Origin: Mycobacterium sp. E2733
Lineage (GTDB): Bacteria > Actinomycetota > Actinomycetes > Mycobacteriales > Mycobacteriaceae
Direction of reading: 5' to 3'
NCBI RefSeq assembly: GCF_001667585.1
Contig: NZ_LZJZ01000088.1
Span: 1-43,407 of the forward strand
DNA: 43,407 bases
The translations under genes and the position numbers were made by a program. The notes beneath the pieces were generated by a model, which saw nothing but the letters and a program-made list of their open reading frames with translations, searched no databases and was not told the origin of the DNA. This document shows, piece by piece, positions 33,257 through 43,407 of the stretch. How positions within the stretch are numbered: position 1 is the stretch's first letter; each line of letters begins with the position of its first letter.

Positions 33257-35017
33257 CTACCCGGTCGACGTCGCATCCGAATGAAGAAGTGGCCGTAGCT
33301 TGTTGGTCTTTTCCGGCGTCCAACCCGGTGGTGACAGCACGGCGGCCCAGCCGTCGGCGGCGTCGGCGACGTAGTGGTGGCCGTGGCCCTCGGGAACGTC
33401 GACCGCCACGGCCATGTCCGCCGTGACTTGCAGGAACGTCACCACCGGGATCCAGCGTGTGTCGGGCAGCACGTCGTAGCCCCGCCGCTCCCGCAGCCAG
33501 TCCGGTTGGCTGAACAGCAGGTCGGGGGACCACCACGCGATCGGATCTGAGGCGTGCTGCAGATAGACCACCCGCGGGCGGTCCCACGTGGAGTTCGGGC
33601 GTCCCAAATTTGTTGGGCGAGCGACGAACCGGACGTTCTTGCCGTCGTTGTAGATTGGCAACCACTGCGGGGAACCGGCGTCGCGCGTCGACGTCAGGTC
33701 GGTCCAGATGGTGTTCTGAAATGTCGGTCCGCTGAACAACGCGCCGTCGGTGCGGGCGAGCACGTTGTTGAGGCTCATGAACGGAGCTTCGCCGCCAAAC
33801 GATCCCAAACTCTCGCCGAACACGACGAGCTTCGGGCGTTGCGCTTCGGGCATCTGGCGGATCAGCCGGTCGACGGCCTCGAACAGCGCCTGCCCGGCGT
33901 GGCGGGCGTTCTCTTTGTCCACCAGGAAGGACAGCCAGCTCGGTAGGAACGAATACTGCATGCTGACGATCGCGGTGTTGCCGTTGTACATGTACTCGAG
34001 CGAGTCGGCTTCCGCCTCGTTGATCCAGCCGGTGCCCGTGGTGGTCGCGACCGCGACGAGGGCGCGTCGCAGCCCTCCGGTGCGCTGCAGCTCGCGCGCC
34101 GCGAGCTCGGCGGTCGCCGTGATGCCGTCCGCGGAGTTCAGCCCGGCGTAGGCCCGGATCGGTTCGGTTGCCGGAGCGCCGTTGAAGGCGGTCAGCTGGT
34201 CAACTCTCGGGCCGGCTTCCACGAAGATGCGGCCTTGGTGTCCAAGGGATTCCCACGACACCAGTGACTCGGGACCGCCGGACCGCAGCGGGGTCTTCGG
34301 CGGCGCGGTGTCGGGACTCATCTCGTTGTTCGCCGAGGCGAAGGTGTTGTTCATGGTGCGCATGGCGGACTTGAGCACGACACCGTTGAGCACGGTGATG
34401 GTGAGCGCGAGCAGCCCGATGATCACGATGGTCACCGAAAGGCGAAACGGCGCAACGCGATCCAGTTGTTCCACCAGAAAACGGACCAGCCACCGGATGA
34501 ACTGACCGATCTCGACCAAGGTGAACAGCACGACCAGCGACAGGCCCGCGGCCACGGGGTAGTCGTACCACTTCAGGTGCTGCACGCCCATCAGGTCGCG
34601 CACGCGGTCTTGCCAGACGTGGAACCGGATCGCCATCGCCACCATGCCGGCCGCGCCGACCGGGATCAGCACCATCCATGCCCAGCGCGGGGCGGGCGGG
34701 CTGTACTTCTTGGTACGCATGAAACGGACCAACCATACGCCGAAGACCCCGAAACCGTAGCCGATCGCGCCGGAGATGCCGCTGACCAGCCCCTGGAACA
34801 GCGCGCCGCGGGGCAGCAGTGACGGCGTCATCGAGAACCAGATGAAGATGAGGCCGACCGTGGTGCCCATAAACGTGTAATGGCGTACCCACCAAGGATT
34901 TTCGGTTGGCCGCGGCTCGCGAGTTGGCGGGCCGGTCTCCGCGCGCGCGGCTTCCTCGGCGACGGCCGTCTGGTTGCCGGCGGTGTCGGCGTTGGTCGCT
35001 GTACCCGGCTCGCTCAT
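33257..35017 (-). CDS. Membrane-anchored alpha/beta hydrolase (Rv1069c-like)
   Basis: A 586-residue protein. After a polar N terminus, about four or five membrane segments occupy residues 48-230 (TFMGTTVGLIFIWFSMTPSL, WMVLIPVGAAGMVAM, AAGLSLVVLFTLVEIG, VTIVIIGLLALTITVLNG). The C-terminal hydrolase has the nucleophile elbow FGESLGSFGG and ends with a His-rich stretch (PEGHGHHYV). This is the Abhydrolase_9 arrangement. Substrate unknown. It starts six bases after the echA8 stop, so it is the last gene of an echA9-echA8-hydrolase operon. Confidence 0.9.
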   Translation of the reverse strand: MSEPGTATNADTAGNQTAVAEEAARAETGPPTREPRPTENPWWVRHYTFMGTTVGLIFIWFSMTPSLLPRGALFQGLVSGISGAIGYGFGVFGVWLVRFMRTKKYSPPAPRWAWMVLIPVGAAGMVAMAIRFHVWQDRVRDLMGVQHLKWYDYPVAAGLSLVVLFTLVEIGQFIRWLVRFLVEQLDRVAPFRLSVTIVIIGLLALTITVLNGVVLKSAMRTMNNTFASANNEMSPDTAPPKTPLRSGGPESLVSWESLGHQGRIFVEAGPRVDQLTAFNGAPATEPIRAYAGLNSADGITATAELAARELQRTGGLRRALVAVATTTGTGWINEAEADSLEYMYNGNTAIVSMQYSFLPSWLSFLVDKENARHAGQALFEAVDRLIRQMPEAQRPKLVVFGESLGSFGGEAPFMSLNNVLARTDGALFSGPTFQNTIWTDLTSTRDAGSPQWLPIYNDGKNVRFVARPTNLGRPNSTWDRPRVVYLQHASDPIAWWSPDLLFSQPDWLRERRGYDVLPDTRWIPVVTFLQVTADMAVAVDVPEGHGHHYVADAADGWAAVLSPPGWTPEKTNKLRPLLHSDATSTG

Positions 35018-35023
35018 CGCAGC

Positions 35024-35800
35024 CTACCGGTGGGTGAAGTTGGGAGGGCGCTTCTCGATGAACGCCGCCATGCCTTCGGACTGGTCCTCCGTCGCGAAGG
35101 TAGAGTGGAAGAGGCGACGCTCGTAGAGAAGCCCTTCGGACAGCGTGGATTCGAACGCGCGGTTGACGGCCTCCTTGGCCATCCGGGCCGCCGAACGGGA
35201 CATCTGGGAGATGGTGGTGGCGACGGCCTTGGCCTCGGCGAGCAGATCATCGGCCGGCACCACACGCGAAACCAGGCCGCTGCGTTCGGCTTCGGTGGCG
35301 TCGATGGTGCGCCCGGTGAGGATGAGGTCCATGGCCTTGGCCTTGCCGATGGCGCGGGTGAGGCGCTGGGAGCCGCCCATCCCGGGCAGCACACCCAGTT
35401 TGATCTCCGGCTGGCCGAACTTCGCTGTGTCGGCGGCGATCAGCACATCGCACATCATGGCCAGCTCGCAGCCGCCGCCGAGCACGTGCCCGGCCACCGC
35501 GGCGATGGTCGGGGTGCGCACGGCGGCGAGTTTGGCCCAGGGGGCGAAGAAGTCGGCGTCGAAAGCGTCCGCGTACGTGAGAGCGGCCATCTCTTTGATG
35601 TCGGCGCCGGCGGCGAACGCCTTGGCCGAACCAGTGATGATGATCGCTCCGATGCCGGAATCGTTATCGAAATCCTTTGCCGCCATGGTTACTTCGTTCA
35701 TCACCTGGGTGTTGAGCGCGTTGAGCGCTTTCGGCCGGTTCAGGGTGATGGTGCCGACGCGCTCCTCGCGCTCGACCAAAATGGTTTCAAAGTCTGTCAT
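35024..35800 (-). CDS. echA8: Enoyl-CoA hydratase EchA8
   Basis: A 258-residue crotonase-fold enzyme that hydrates trans-2-enoyl-CoA in beta-oxidation. Signature parts: TLNRPKALNALN, AFAAGADIKEMA (oxyanion hole), GHVLGGGCELAMMCD, and PEIKLGVLPGMGGSQRL with one catalytic Glu, followed by EAERSGLVSRVVP. It matches Rv1070c in length and context. It lies 13 bp behind echA9. Confidence 0.95.
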   Translation of the reverse strand: MTDFETILVEREERVGTITLNRPKALNALNTQVMNEVTMAAKDFDNDSGIGAIIITGSAKAFAAGADIKEMAALTYADAFDADFFAPWAKLAAVRTPTIAAVAGHVLGGGCELAMMCDVLIAADTAKFGQPEIKLGVLPGMGGSQRLTRAIGKAKAMDLILTGRTIDATEAERSGLVSRVVPADDLLAEAKAVATTISQMSRSAARMAKEAVNRAFESTLSEGLLYERRLFHSTFATEDQSEGMAAFIEKRPPNFTHR

Positions 35801-35813
35801 CCAAATCGCCTTT

Positions 35814-36851
35814 CTAGAAACTCAAGTCGTCGTCAACCGGGGCGAAATACCCCTCGACGTCGGCCGCGGTCACCGCGGCCAGCGTCGCGGGCGACCACTT
35901 CGGCTTGCGATCTTTGTCGATCAGCTGTGCTCGGATGCCCTCGACCAGGTCGTGTGAGCGCAGCGATGCCGACGACACCCGATAATCCTGGACGAGAACG
36001 TCTTTCACCGTCTCGAGTTTGGCGGCACGCCGGACGGCTTCGAAGGTCACCGACAACGAGATCGGCGAGCGGGTGCCGATCAGGTCGGCGGCGTCTTGGG
36101 CCGGGCCGGTGTCATGCCCGCGCAAATTGGCGACGATGTCCTCGACCGTGTCGCCGGCGTAGCATTCGTCGATCCAACCGTGTTGTGCGGCAAGCACGCT
36201 CGGTGGGGGCTCAATGGCATGCTCGGCGAGCGCGTTCTGGACGCCGTCGGTGACGATCGCGCGGGTGAACGCCTCGAGATCGTCGTGCGGCACGTAGTGG
36301 TCGGCGAATCCCATGACGATCGCGTCGGCCCCGGAGAAAGGAGCTCCGGTCAGGGCGGCGTGCAGACCCAGCCCACCGGGTGCTCGGGACAGCAGGAACG
36401 TCCCACCGACATCGGGAATGAAGCCGATGCCGACCTCGGGCATCGCGATCTTGGACGTGTCGGTCACCACGCGGGCGTTCGCGTGGGCGCTGACGCCGAC
36501 GCCGCCGCCCATCACGATGCCGTCCATCAGCGCCACGTATGGCTTGGGGAAGTCGGCGACCTGGGCGTTGAGCAGATATTCGTCGCGCCAGAACCGCCGC
36601 GCCTCGACCCCGTCCTTGCGCGCACTGTGATAGATGGAGACCACGTCGCCGCCGGCGCACAACCCGCGCTCGCCGGCACCGGAGAGCACCACCGCGGATA
36701 CCGCGTCGTCGCGCGCCCAGTCGGTCAGTATGGCGCGCAGCGCCTCCACCATGTCCTGATTCAGCGAGTTGATCGCCTTGGGGCGGTTGAGCGTGATCAG
36801 ACCGACGGTGCCGTCGACGCGGGTCAGAACCTCATCGAATTCGTCGGTCAC
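35814..36851 (-). CDS. echA9: EchA9, 3-hydroxyisobutyryl-CoA hydrolase-like
   Basis: A 345-residue crotonase-superfamily protein, longer than plain hydratases. Motifs: TLNRPKAINSLN, GERGLCAGGDVVSIYH, DGIVMGGGVGVSAHA, MPEVGIGFIPDVGGTFLLSR, then a C-terminal domain of the ECH_2/HIBCH type that points to a CoA thioester hydrolase, as in valine degradation. I chose the GTG at 36851 because GGGAGG lies seven bases ahead and the length then equals the 345 residues I recall for Rv1071c. Confidence 0.92.
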   Translation of the reverse strand: MTDEFDEVLTRVDGTVGLITLNRPKAINSLNQDMVEALRAILTDWARDDAVSAVVLSGAGERGLCAGGDVVSIYHSARKDGVEARRFWRDEYLLNAQVADFPKPYVALMDGIVMGGGVGVSAHANARVVTDTSKIAMPEVGIGFIPDVGGTFLLSRAPGGLGLHAALTGAPFSGADAIVMGFADHYVPHDDLEAFTRAIVTDGVQNALAEHAIEPPPSVLAAQHGWIDECYAGDTVEDIVANLRGHDTGPAQDAADLIGTRSPISLSVTFEAVRRAAKLETVKDVLVQDYRVSSASLRSHDLVEGIRAQLIDKDRKPKWSPATLAAVTAADVEGYFAPVDDDLSF

Positions 36852-37074
36852 GCCCTGGCCTCCCATCGCCGGTCCACCCACGACGAAAAATCTAGATCGT
36901 GACGACCGACGCGATACCCGCGGGTAAGGGTTATCTTTAACGCGACGACAGCAACTGCGTCAGTTTGATGGCTCCAGGCGCCGGAAAATGCCCAGCTCGA
37001 CCGGGAACCCGGACGGAACGCTGATCGTTGAGATTGTGTTCGCACAGCTCGAAGCCAATAGAGAGGATCCGACG

Positions 37075-37926
37075 GTGCGGGAGACAAGCAACCCGGTATT
37101 TCGTTCGCTGCCCAAGCAGCGGGGCGGATACGCGCAATTCGGCACAGGCGCGGCCCCGATGCAGGGCTATGGAGCCGACCCCTACGCGGCCCCATATCAA
37201 GCTCCCTACCAGGAGACGAGGGCTTCGCGTCCGCTGACCATCGACGACGTTGTCACCAAGACCGGCATCACGCTGGCCGTGTTGGCGGTGTCCGCCGTGG
37301 TCTCGTACTTCCTGGTGGAGTCCAACCTCTCGCTGGCGATGCCGCTGACCCTGGTCGGCGCGCTCGGCGGCCTGGGACTGGTGCTGGTCGCGACATTCGG
37401 CCGCAAGCAGGACAGCCCGGCCATCGTGCTCAGCTACGCCGTCCTCGAGGGGCTCTTCCTGGGCGCCATCTCGTTCGTCTTCGCCAATTTCGCGGTCTCG
37501 AACGCCAACGCCGGCGTGCTGATCGGGGAGGCCGTCATGGGCACCTTCGGTGTCTTCTTCGGCATGTTGGTGGTGTACCAGACCGGCGCGATCCGGGTCA
37601 CCCCCAAGTTCACCCGGATGCTCGTCGCCGCGATGTTCGGCGTGCTGGCCCTGATGCTCGGCAACTTCGTGCTCGCGATGTTCCACGTCGGCGGCGGTAC
37701 CGGCCTGGGGCTGCGCAGCGGCGGTCCGCTGGCGATCATCTTCTCGCTGGTCTGCATCGGTATCGCGGCGTTCAGCTTCCTGATCGACTTCGACGCGGCC
37801 GACCAGATGGTGCGCGCTGGGGCGCCGGAGAAGGCGGCCTGGGGTATCGCCCTCGGCCTTACCGTGACCCTGGTCTGGCTCTACATCGAGATCCTGCGCC
37901 TGCTCAGCTATCTGCAGAACGACTAG
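37075..37926 (+). CDS. Bax-inhibitor-1/YccA-like membrane protein (Rv1072-like)
   Basis: A 283-residue protein from a GTG preceded by AGAGGA. A Tyr/Pro/Ala-rich N-terminal tail of about 50 residues (YGADPYAAPYQAPYQE) precedes seven hydrophobic helices. The last ones include AFSFLIDFDAADQMV and LGLTVTLVWLYIEILRLL, typical of the BI-1/YccA fold. Family members are calcium-leak or stress proteins; the role in mycobacteria is unknown. The gene is divergent from echA9 and ends in a strong terminator. Confidence 0.85.
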   Translation: MRETSNPVFRSLPKQRGGYAQFGTGAAPMQGYGADPYAAPYQAPYQETRASRPLTIDDVVTKTGITLAVLAVSAVVSYFLVESNLSLAMPLTLVGALGGLGLVLVATFGRKQDSPAIVLSYAVLEGLFLGAISFVFANFAVSNANAGVLIGEAVMGTFGVFFGMLVVYQTGAIRVTPKFTRMLVAAMFGVLALMLGNFVLAMFHVGGGTGLGLRSGGPLAIIFSLVCIGIAAFSFLIDFDAADQMVRAGAPEKAAWGIALGLTVTLVWLYIEILRLLSYLQND

Positions 37927-37936
37927 TTCTCGTCAA

Positions 37937-37976
37937 CGAAAAGACCGGCACGCCGATTGGCGTGCCGGTCTTTTCG
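37937..37976. terminator. Perfect 18-bp stem intrinsic terminator
   Basis: Arms 37937-37954 and 37959-37976 (core AAAAGACCGGCACGCC) are exact reverse complements around the loop GATT. On the plus strand the stem is followed by CTTTTCG-type sequence, and on the minus strand it is also flanked by T residues. It lies between convergent genes, 13 bp after the plus-strand stop. Confidence 0.93.
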
Positions 37977-38069
37977 CGTGTGCTTGGCGTCGAGTGTGCG
38001 CTGGCGGCGAGCCCGCTCGGCGTGTCGCCGCCGTGGCCGCACAGTCGACGGCCGGCTCGGACGGTCGGC

Positions 38070-39287
<1,218 letters not shown>

Positions 39288-39373
39288 GACGGTTCCCTTC
39301 AATCCCTTCCGGATTTCGACGAGCTCGCTACATAAACCGGGTGGTTGCTCCACGCCGACGGGCTGGCACAAAT

Positions 39374-40342
39374 CTAGTCGCTGGCGATCCGTGGGCACGA
39401 AGACGGGGCGGGTCCCGGCACCGGGCGCCGCCACAGCCGCGACATCACGCTGATTCGGGTGTGGCGCTGACCGAGCACCGGTGTGGTCATCGATGCCGCC
39501 AACTCCAGCGGCGGGAGATCGACCTCCTCGCCCAACGCTTCGCACAGCGCGCGCAGCAGCGCGTCGGCGGCGATCGCGTAAGCCGGGGCGGACGGGTGGT
39601 AGCCGTCCGGGGAGAACATCACGTGGGGCGTGGAGCGGAATTGCGGGGTCAGCAGCTGCGCCAGGGGCACCGGCGTTCCGCCGGCGGCCCGAACCGATGT
39701 GGCTTGGGCGCGCGCCAGTTGCAAACAACGCTCGTGTGCCAGGGACCGAAGCGGTTGGGGGATAGCGGTGATCACCCCCAGGTCCGGGCAGGTGCCGGCG
39801 ATGACCACCGCACCGCGGGCGCGCAACTTGCGGACGCTCATTCCGAGCCGCTGCGCCGACTGGCTGATGCCATTGAGGGCCGTCACGTCGTTGGCGCCGA
39901 CCATGATCACCGCCGCATCCGGCGGCTTGCCGGCCACGAACATCGCGTCGACCTGGCCGGACAGGCCCTTCGACGTGGCGCCGACGATTGCCTTGGTGCT
40001 CAACCGGATTCGCTTGCCGGTCTGCTCGGCCAGGCCGCGCGCGATCCGCACTCCCGGCACTTCCTCGGCGCTCTCGCACCCGTAGCCGGCGGCCGTCGAG
40101 TCGCCGAAGATCATCAGGCTCAGATCGAACGGCACGCCGCGGTGCCACCGCTCCACCGGCCCGCCGCCGTGGGTGTACACGCCGTCGGCGCGCGGCGGGA
40201 TGTCCCACGACTTGGGGATGACGGTGCGCGCGTGCGTCGCCTGGCCGGCCAGCAGGTTGCGCGCCCCCAGATAGGCAGTTCCTGTCGAGGCGAGAGCGCC
40301 CGCTGTGGCCAAGGCGATTGCCGAACGACGGGGCACCCGCAT
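39374..40342 (-). CDS. Exported GDSL-type esterase (Rv1075c-like)
   Basis: A 322-residue SGNH hydrolase. The N terminus MRVPRRSAIALATAGALAST looks like an uncleaved anchor or signal peptide. The nucleophile is S82 in FGDSTAAGYG, block III is MVGANDVTAL, and the dyad DxxH is DGYHPS. M. tuberculosis Rv1075c is a cell-wall-associated esterase. I chose the ATG at 40342; a GTG at 40348 is two codons earlier. It diverges from lipU. Confidence 0.9.
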   Translation of the reverse strand: MRVPRRSAIALATAGALASTGTAYLGARNLLAGQATHARTVIPKSWDIPPRADGVYTHGGGPVERWHRGVPFDLSLMIFGDSTAAGYGCESAEEVPGVRIARGLAEQTGKRIRLSTKAIVGATSKGLSGQVDAMFVAGKPPDAAVIMVGANDVTALNGISQSAQRLGMSVRKLRARGAVVIAGTCPDLGVITAIPQPLRSLAHERCLQLARAQATSVRAAGGTPVPLAQLLTPQFRSTPHVMFSPDGYHPSAPAYAIAADALLRALCEALGEEVDLPPLELAASMTTPVLGQRHTRISVMSRLWRRPVPGPAPSSCPRIASD

Positions 40343-40579
40343 GGTCACGCCACCAGTTTAGTTCGGCTTGCATGTTTGCGGGGTCGGCTGATCAACAATG
40401 TGATCACGGTGCGAATCAAATGAGGTAACAAATCAGACTCTTTAAATGTTCTCTTAAGAATCGCCTGTCAAGCTAAGTTCGCGGGGTTGGCTGAGTGCCT
40501 TGAGCAAACGGCTGAACCGGGCGCTCAGCCGCCTCGTCACATGCTGTATCGCACTACAACGGCGTAGGAAGTGTTGAGC

Positions 40580-41650
40580 ATGAGCGCACCCGGCAAGGTA
40601 TCCGGCTCGCCCCGGATTGCCCTTCGTCCCCACGACGTCCTCGCGGCTCGCAGGGCCAACAGGCCGCGCAAGTTCGCGATGAGCGATGGCACCCCCGTCG
40701 AGGTCCTCGAATCCGGGCCCAGCGTTGCTGCGCGGCTGGCCAACCTGACGTCGCGGGTGACGATCCGGCCGGTTCTGTCCGTCGGCAGCCATGTCCCCAA
40801 CTTCCCCTGGCCCTGGGGCCTCATCGATCTCGCGGCCCGGGTGGTGCTCCCGGTGACGGCCACCGTCCGCGAGACGGTGAAGTTGCCCAACGCGTCGGCG
40901 CAGCTGGTGCGCGCCCCGGGCGTGCTGCCCGCGGACGGCACCCGGCGGGTGGTCGTCTATTTCCACGGTGGGGCGTTCTTGACGTGCGGGGCGAACTCGC
41001 ACGGTCGGCTGGTCGAAGCGCTGTCGCAGTTTGCTGACGCGCCGATTCTGGTGGTCAATTACCGGCTGTTGCCCAAGCATTCGATCGGAATGGCGCTCGA
41101 TGACTGCCATGACGGCTACCAATGGCTGCGGCTGCGTGGATACCAGCCGGATCAGATCGTGCTGGCCGGCGACTCCGCGGGTGGATACCTCGCGCTCTCG
41201 TTGGCGCAACGCCTCCAGGAGGAGGGCGACGAGCCGGCTGCGCTGGTAATGATCTCGCCGCTGCTGCAGCTGGCAAAGGAATACAAGCAGGCGCATCCCA
41301 ACATCAACACCGACGCGATGTTCTCCGCCCGGGCGTTCGACGCGCTCGCCGAGTTGGTTGCCAGCGCGGCCGAAAAGCACAAAGTCGGGGGGCGGCCCGA
41401 GGAGATCTACGAACCGGTGGAGCACATCAAGCCGGACCTGCCGCGGACGCTCATCCACGTGTCGGGATCCGAGGTGTTGCTGCACGACGCGCGGCTGGCG
41501 GCGAGCCGGTTGGCCGCGGTCGGTGTGCCGGCCGAGGTGCGGGTGTGGCCCGGCCAGATTCACGACTTCCAGCTGGCCTCGCCCATGGTCCCGGAAGCGG
41601 TTCGCTCGCTGCGGCAGATCGGCGACTATATCCGCGAGGCCACCGGTTAG
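40580..41650 (+). CDS. lipU: Carboxylesterase LipU, hormone-sensitive-lipase family
   Basis: A 356-residue alpha/beta hydrolase. HSL-type oxyanion motif YFHGGAF (127-133) and nucleophile S199 in GDSAGG. The usual acid motif D-x-L-x-D region reads HVSGSEVLLHDA, with Glu where Asp is common, and the catalytic His is in GQIHDF. A lipid or short-chain ester substrate is likely. The ATG at 40580 has AGGAA nine bases ahead. It precedes cbs by 70 bp. Confidence 0.9.
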   Translation: MSAPGKVSGSPRIALRPHDVLAARRANRPRKFAMSDGTPVEVLESGPSVAARLANLTSRVTIRPVLSVGSHVPNFPWPWGLIDLAARVVLPVTATVRETVKLPNASAQLVRAPGVLPADGTRRVVVYFHGGAFLTCGANSHGRLVEALSQFADAPILVVNYRLLPKHSIGMALDDCHDGYQWLRLRGYQPDQIVLAGDSAGGYLALSLAQRLQEEGDEPAALVMISPLLQLAKEYKQAHPNINTDAMFSARAFDALAELVASAAEKHKVGGRPEEIYEPVEHIKPDLPRTLIHVSGSEVLLHDARLAASRLAAVGVPAEVRVWPGQIHDFQLASPMVPEAVRSLRQIGDYIREATG

Positions 41651-41720
41651 CGCGAGCCCCGCTGGGAACCAACTCCGAAGCCGTCGTGCACCCCGCGAAC
41701 CTGCCTGAGACGATGAACGC

Positions 41721-43115
<1,395 letters not shown>

Positions 43116-43217
43116 CGGGGCCGCCTTTCGGCTGCGACGCGCTTCTCGCCCGGCCGCTGCGCGCTCAGGTACTGTAATGCGGCCTGGCTCAGCTGGTCCG
43201 CAGTGGAAGGGGTGCCC

Positions 43218-43407
43218 ATGACCGATCAACCGCCGTCCGGCGACGCTTATCCGCCACCTCCGCCGCCGCCTGGGTCACCGGGTGGGCAGGCCATTCCGCC
43301 CCCGCCCCCGCCCCGCGGCTCCTACCCGCCGCCCCCGCCGTCCTCCCGAGGGTACGCGCCGCCGCCAACCGGACCGGCGATCCGCACGTTTCCGACGGAG
43401 TCCTACA
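43218..43407 (+). CDS. pra: Proline-rich antigen Pra, N-terminal fragment cut by window end
   Basis: An ATG at 43218 after GGAAGGGG opens a frame with MTDQPPSGDAYPPPPPPPGS, then repeated Pro-rich runs (PPPPPPRGSYPPPPPSSRG), and runs off the window at 43407. Proline-rich N termini followed by an RDD-type membrane domain are typical of Pra (Rv1078, 36-kDa antigen homologue). The next part is outside the window. Confidence 0.85.
   Translation, partial: MTDQPPSGDAYPPPPPPPGSPGGQAIPPPPPPRGSYPPPPPSSRGYAPPPTGPAIRTFPTESY

Overview
The window is high-GC DNA from a slow-growing, non-tuberculosis Mycobacterium, probably of or near the M. avium complex (inference). The evidence is a PE/PPE/Esx cassette, DUF732 and Lpq proteins, and a gene order that, as I remember it, follows M. 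tuberculosis Rv1027c to Rv1078 (kdp, trcRS, esx/PPE15/PE8, beta-propeller Rv1057, fadD14, patatins, lpqV, echA8/echA9, fadA3, lipU, cbs, pra). No insertion sequence, prophage, CRISPR array or rRNA was seen. All ortholog names come from memory and reading, not from a search.

Layout. (1) 14-455: a 442-bp unit with 56-bp near-perfect terminal inverted repeats around one small gene; this is the most unusual structure here. (2) 480-8603: a complete K+-importing ATPase operon on the minus strand in the order leader ORF-kdpF-kdpA-kdpB-kdpC-kdpD-kdpE, with overlapping start/stop codons. KdpC carries an extra cysteine-containing stretch of about 100 residues. (3) 9026-12015: a small membrane protein gene and the trcR-trcS two-component system. 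(4) 12485-16828: an orphan PPE gene, a strong bidirectional terminator, and a PE8-PPE15-Esx-Esx cassette of ESX-5 type. (5) 17183-25289: a tRNA with UAA anticodon, then a mixed cassette: P450, small secreted and membrane proteins, methyltransferase, stand-alone CheB-like esterase, dienelactone hydrolase, DUF6295 and DUF427 proteins. The matching interval in M. tuberculosis is, from memory, a variable region rich in insertion sequences. (6) 25669-43407: a conserved backbone of lipid, acyl-CoA and sulfur metabolism genes: beta-propeller, fadD14, glutamine amidotransferase-like protein, two convergent patatins, lpqV, cysteine-dioxygenase-like plus rhodanese, membrane alpha/beta hydrolase with echA8 and echA9, a Bax-inhibitor-1-like protein, fadA3, a GDSL esterase, lipU, cbs and the truncated start of pra.

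How the parts connect. KdpDE should control the transporter operon they sit in. TrcR is known in M. tuberculosis to repress the beta-propeller gene, and both are present here about 13 kb apart; the beta-propeller upstream region also has a direct repeat that resembles an MprA box. The Esx, PE and PPE proteins are expected ESX-5 substrates. The echA9-echA8-hydrolase set, fadD14, fadA3 and the esterases suggest fatty acyl and ester turnover.
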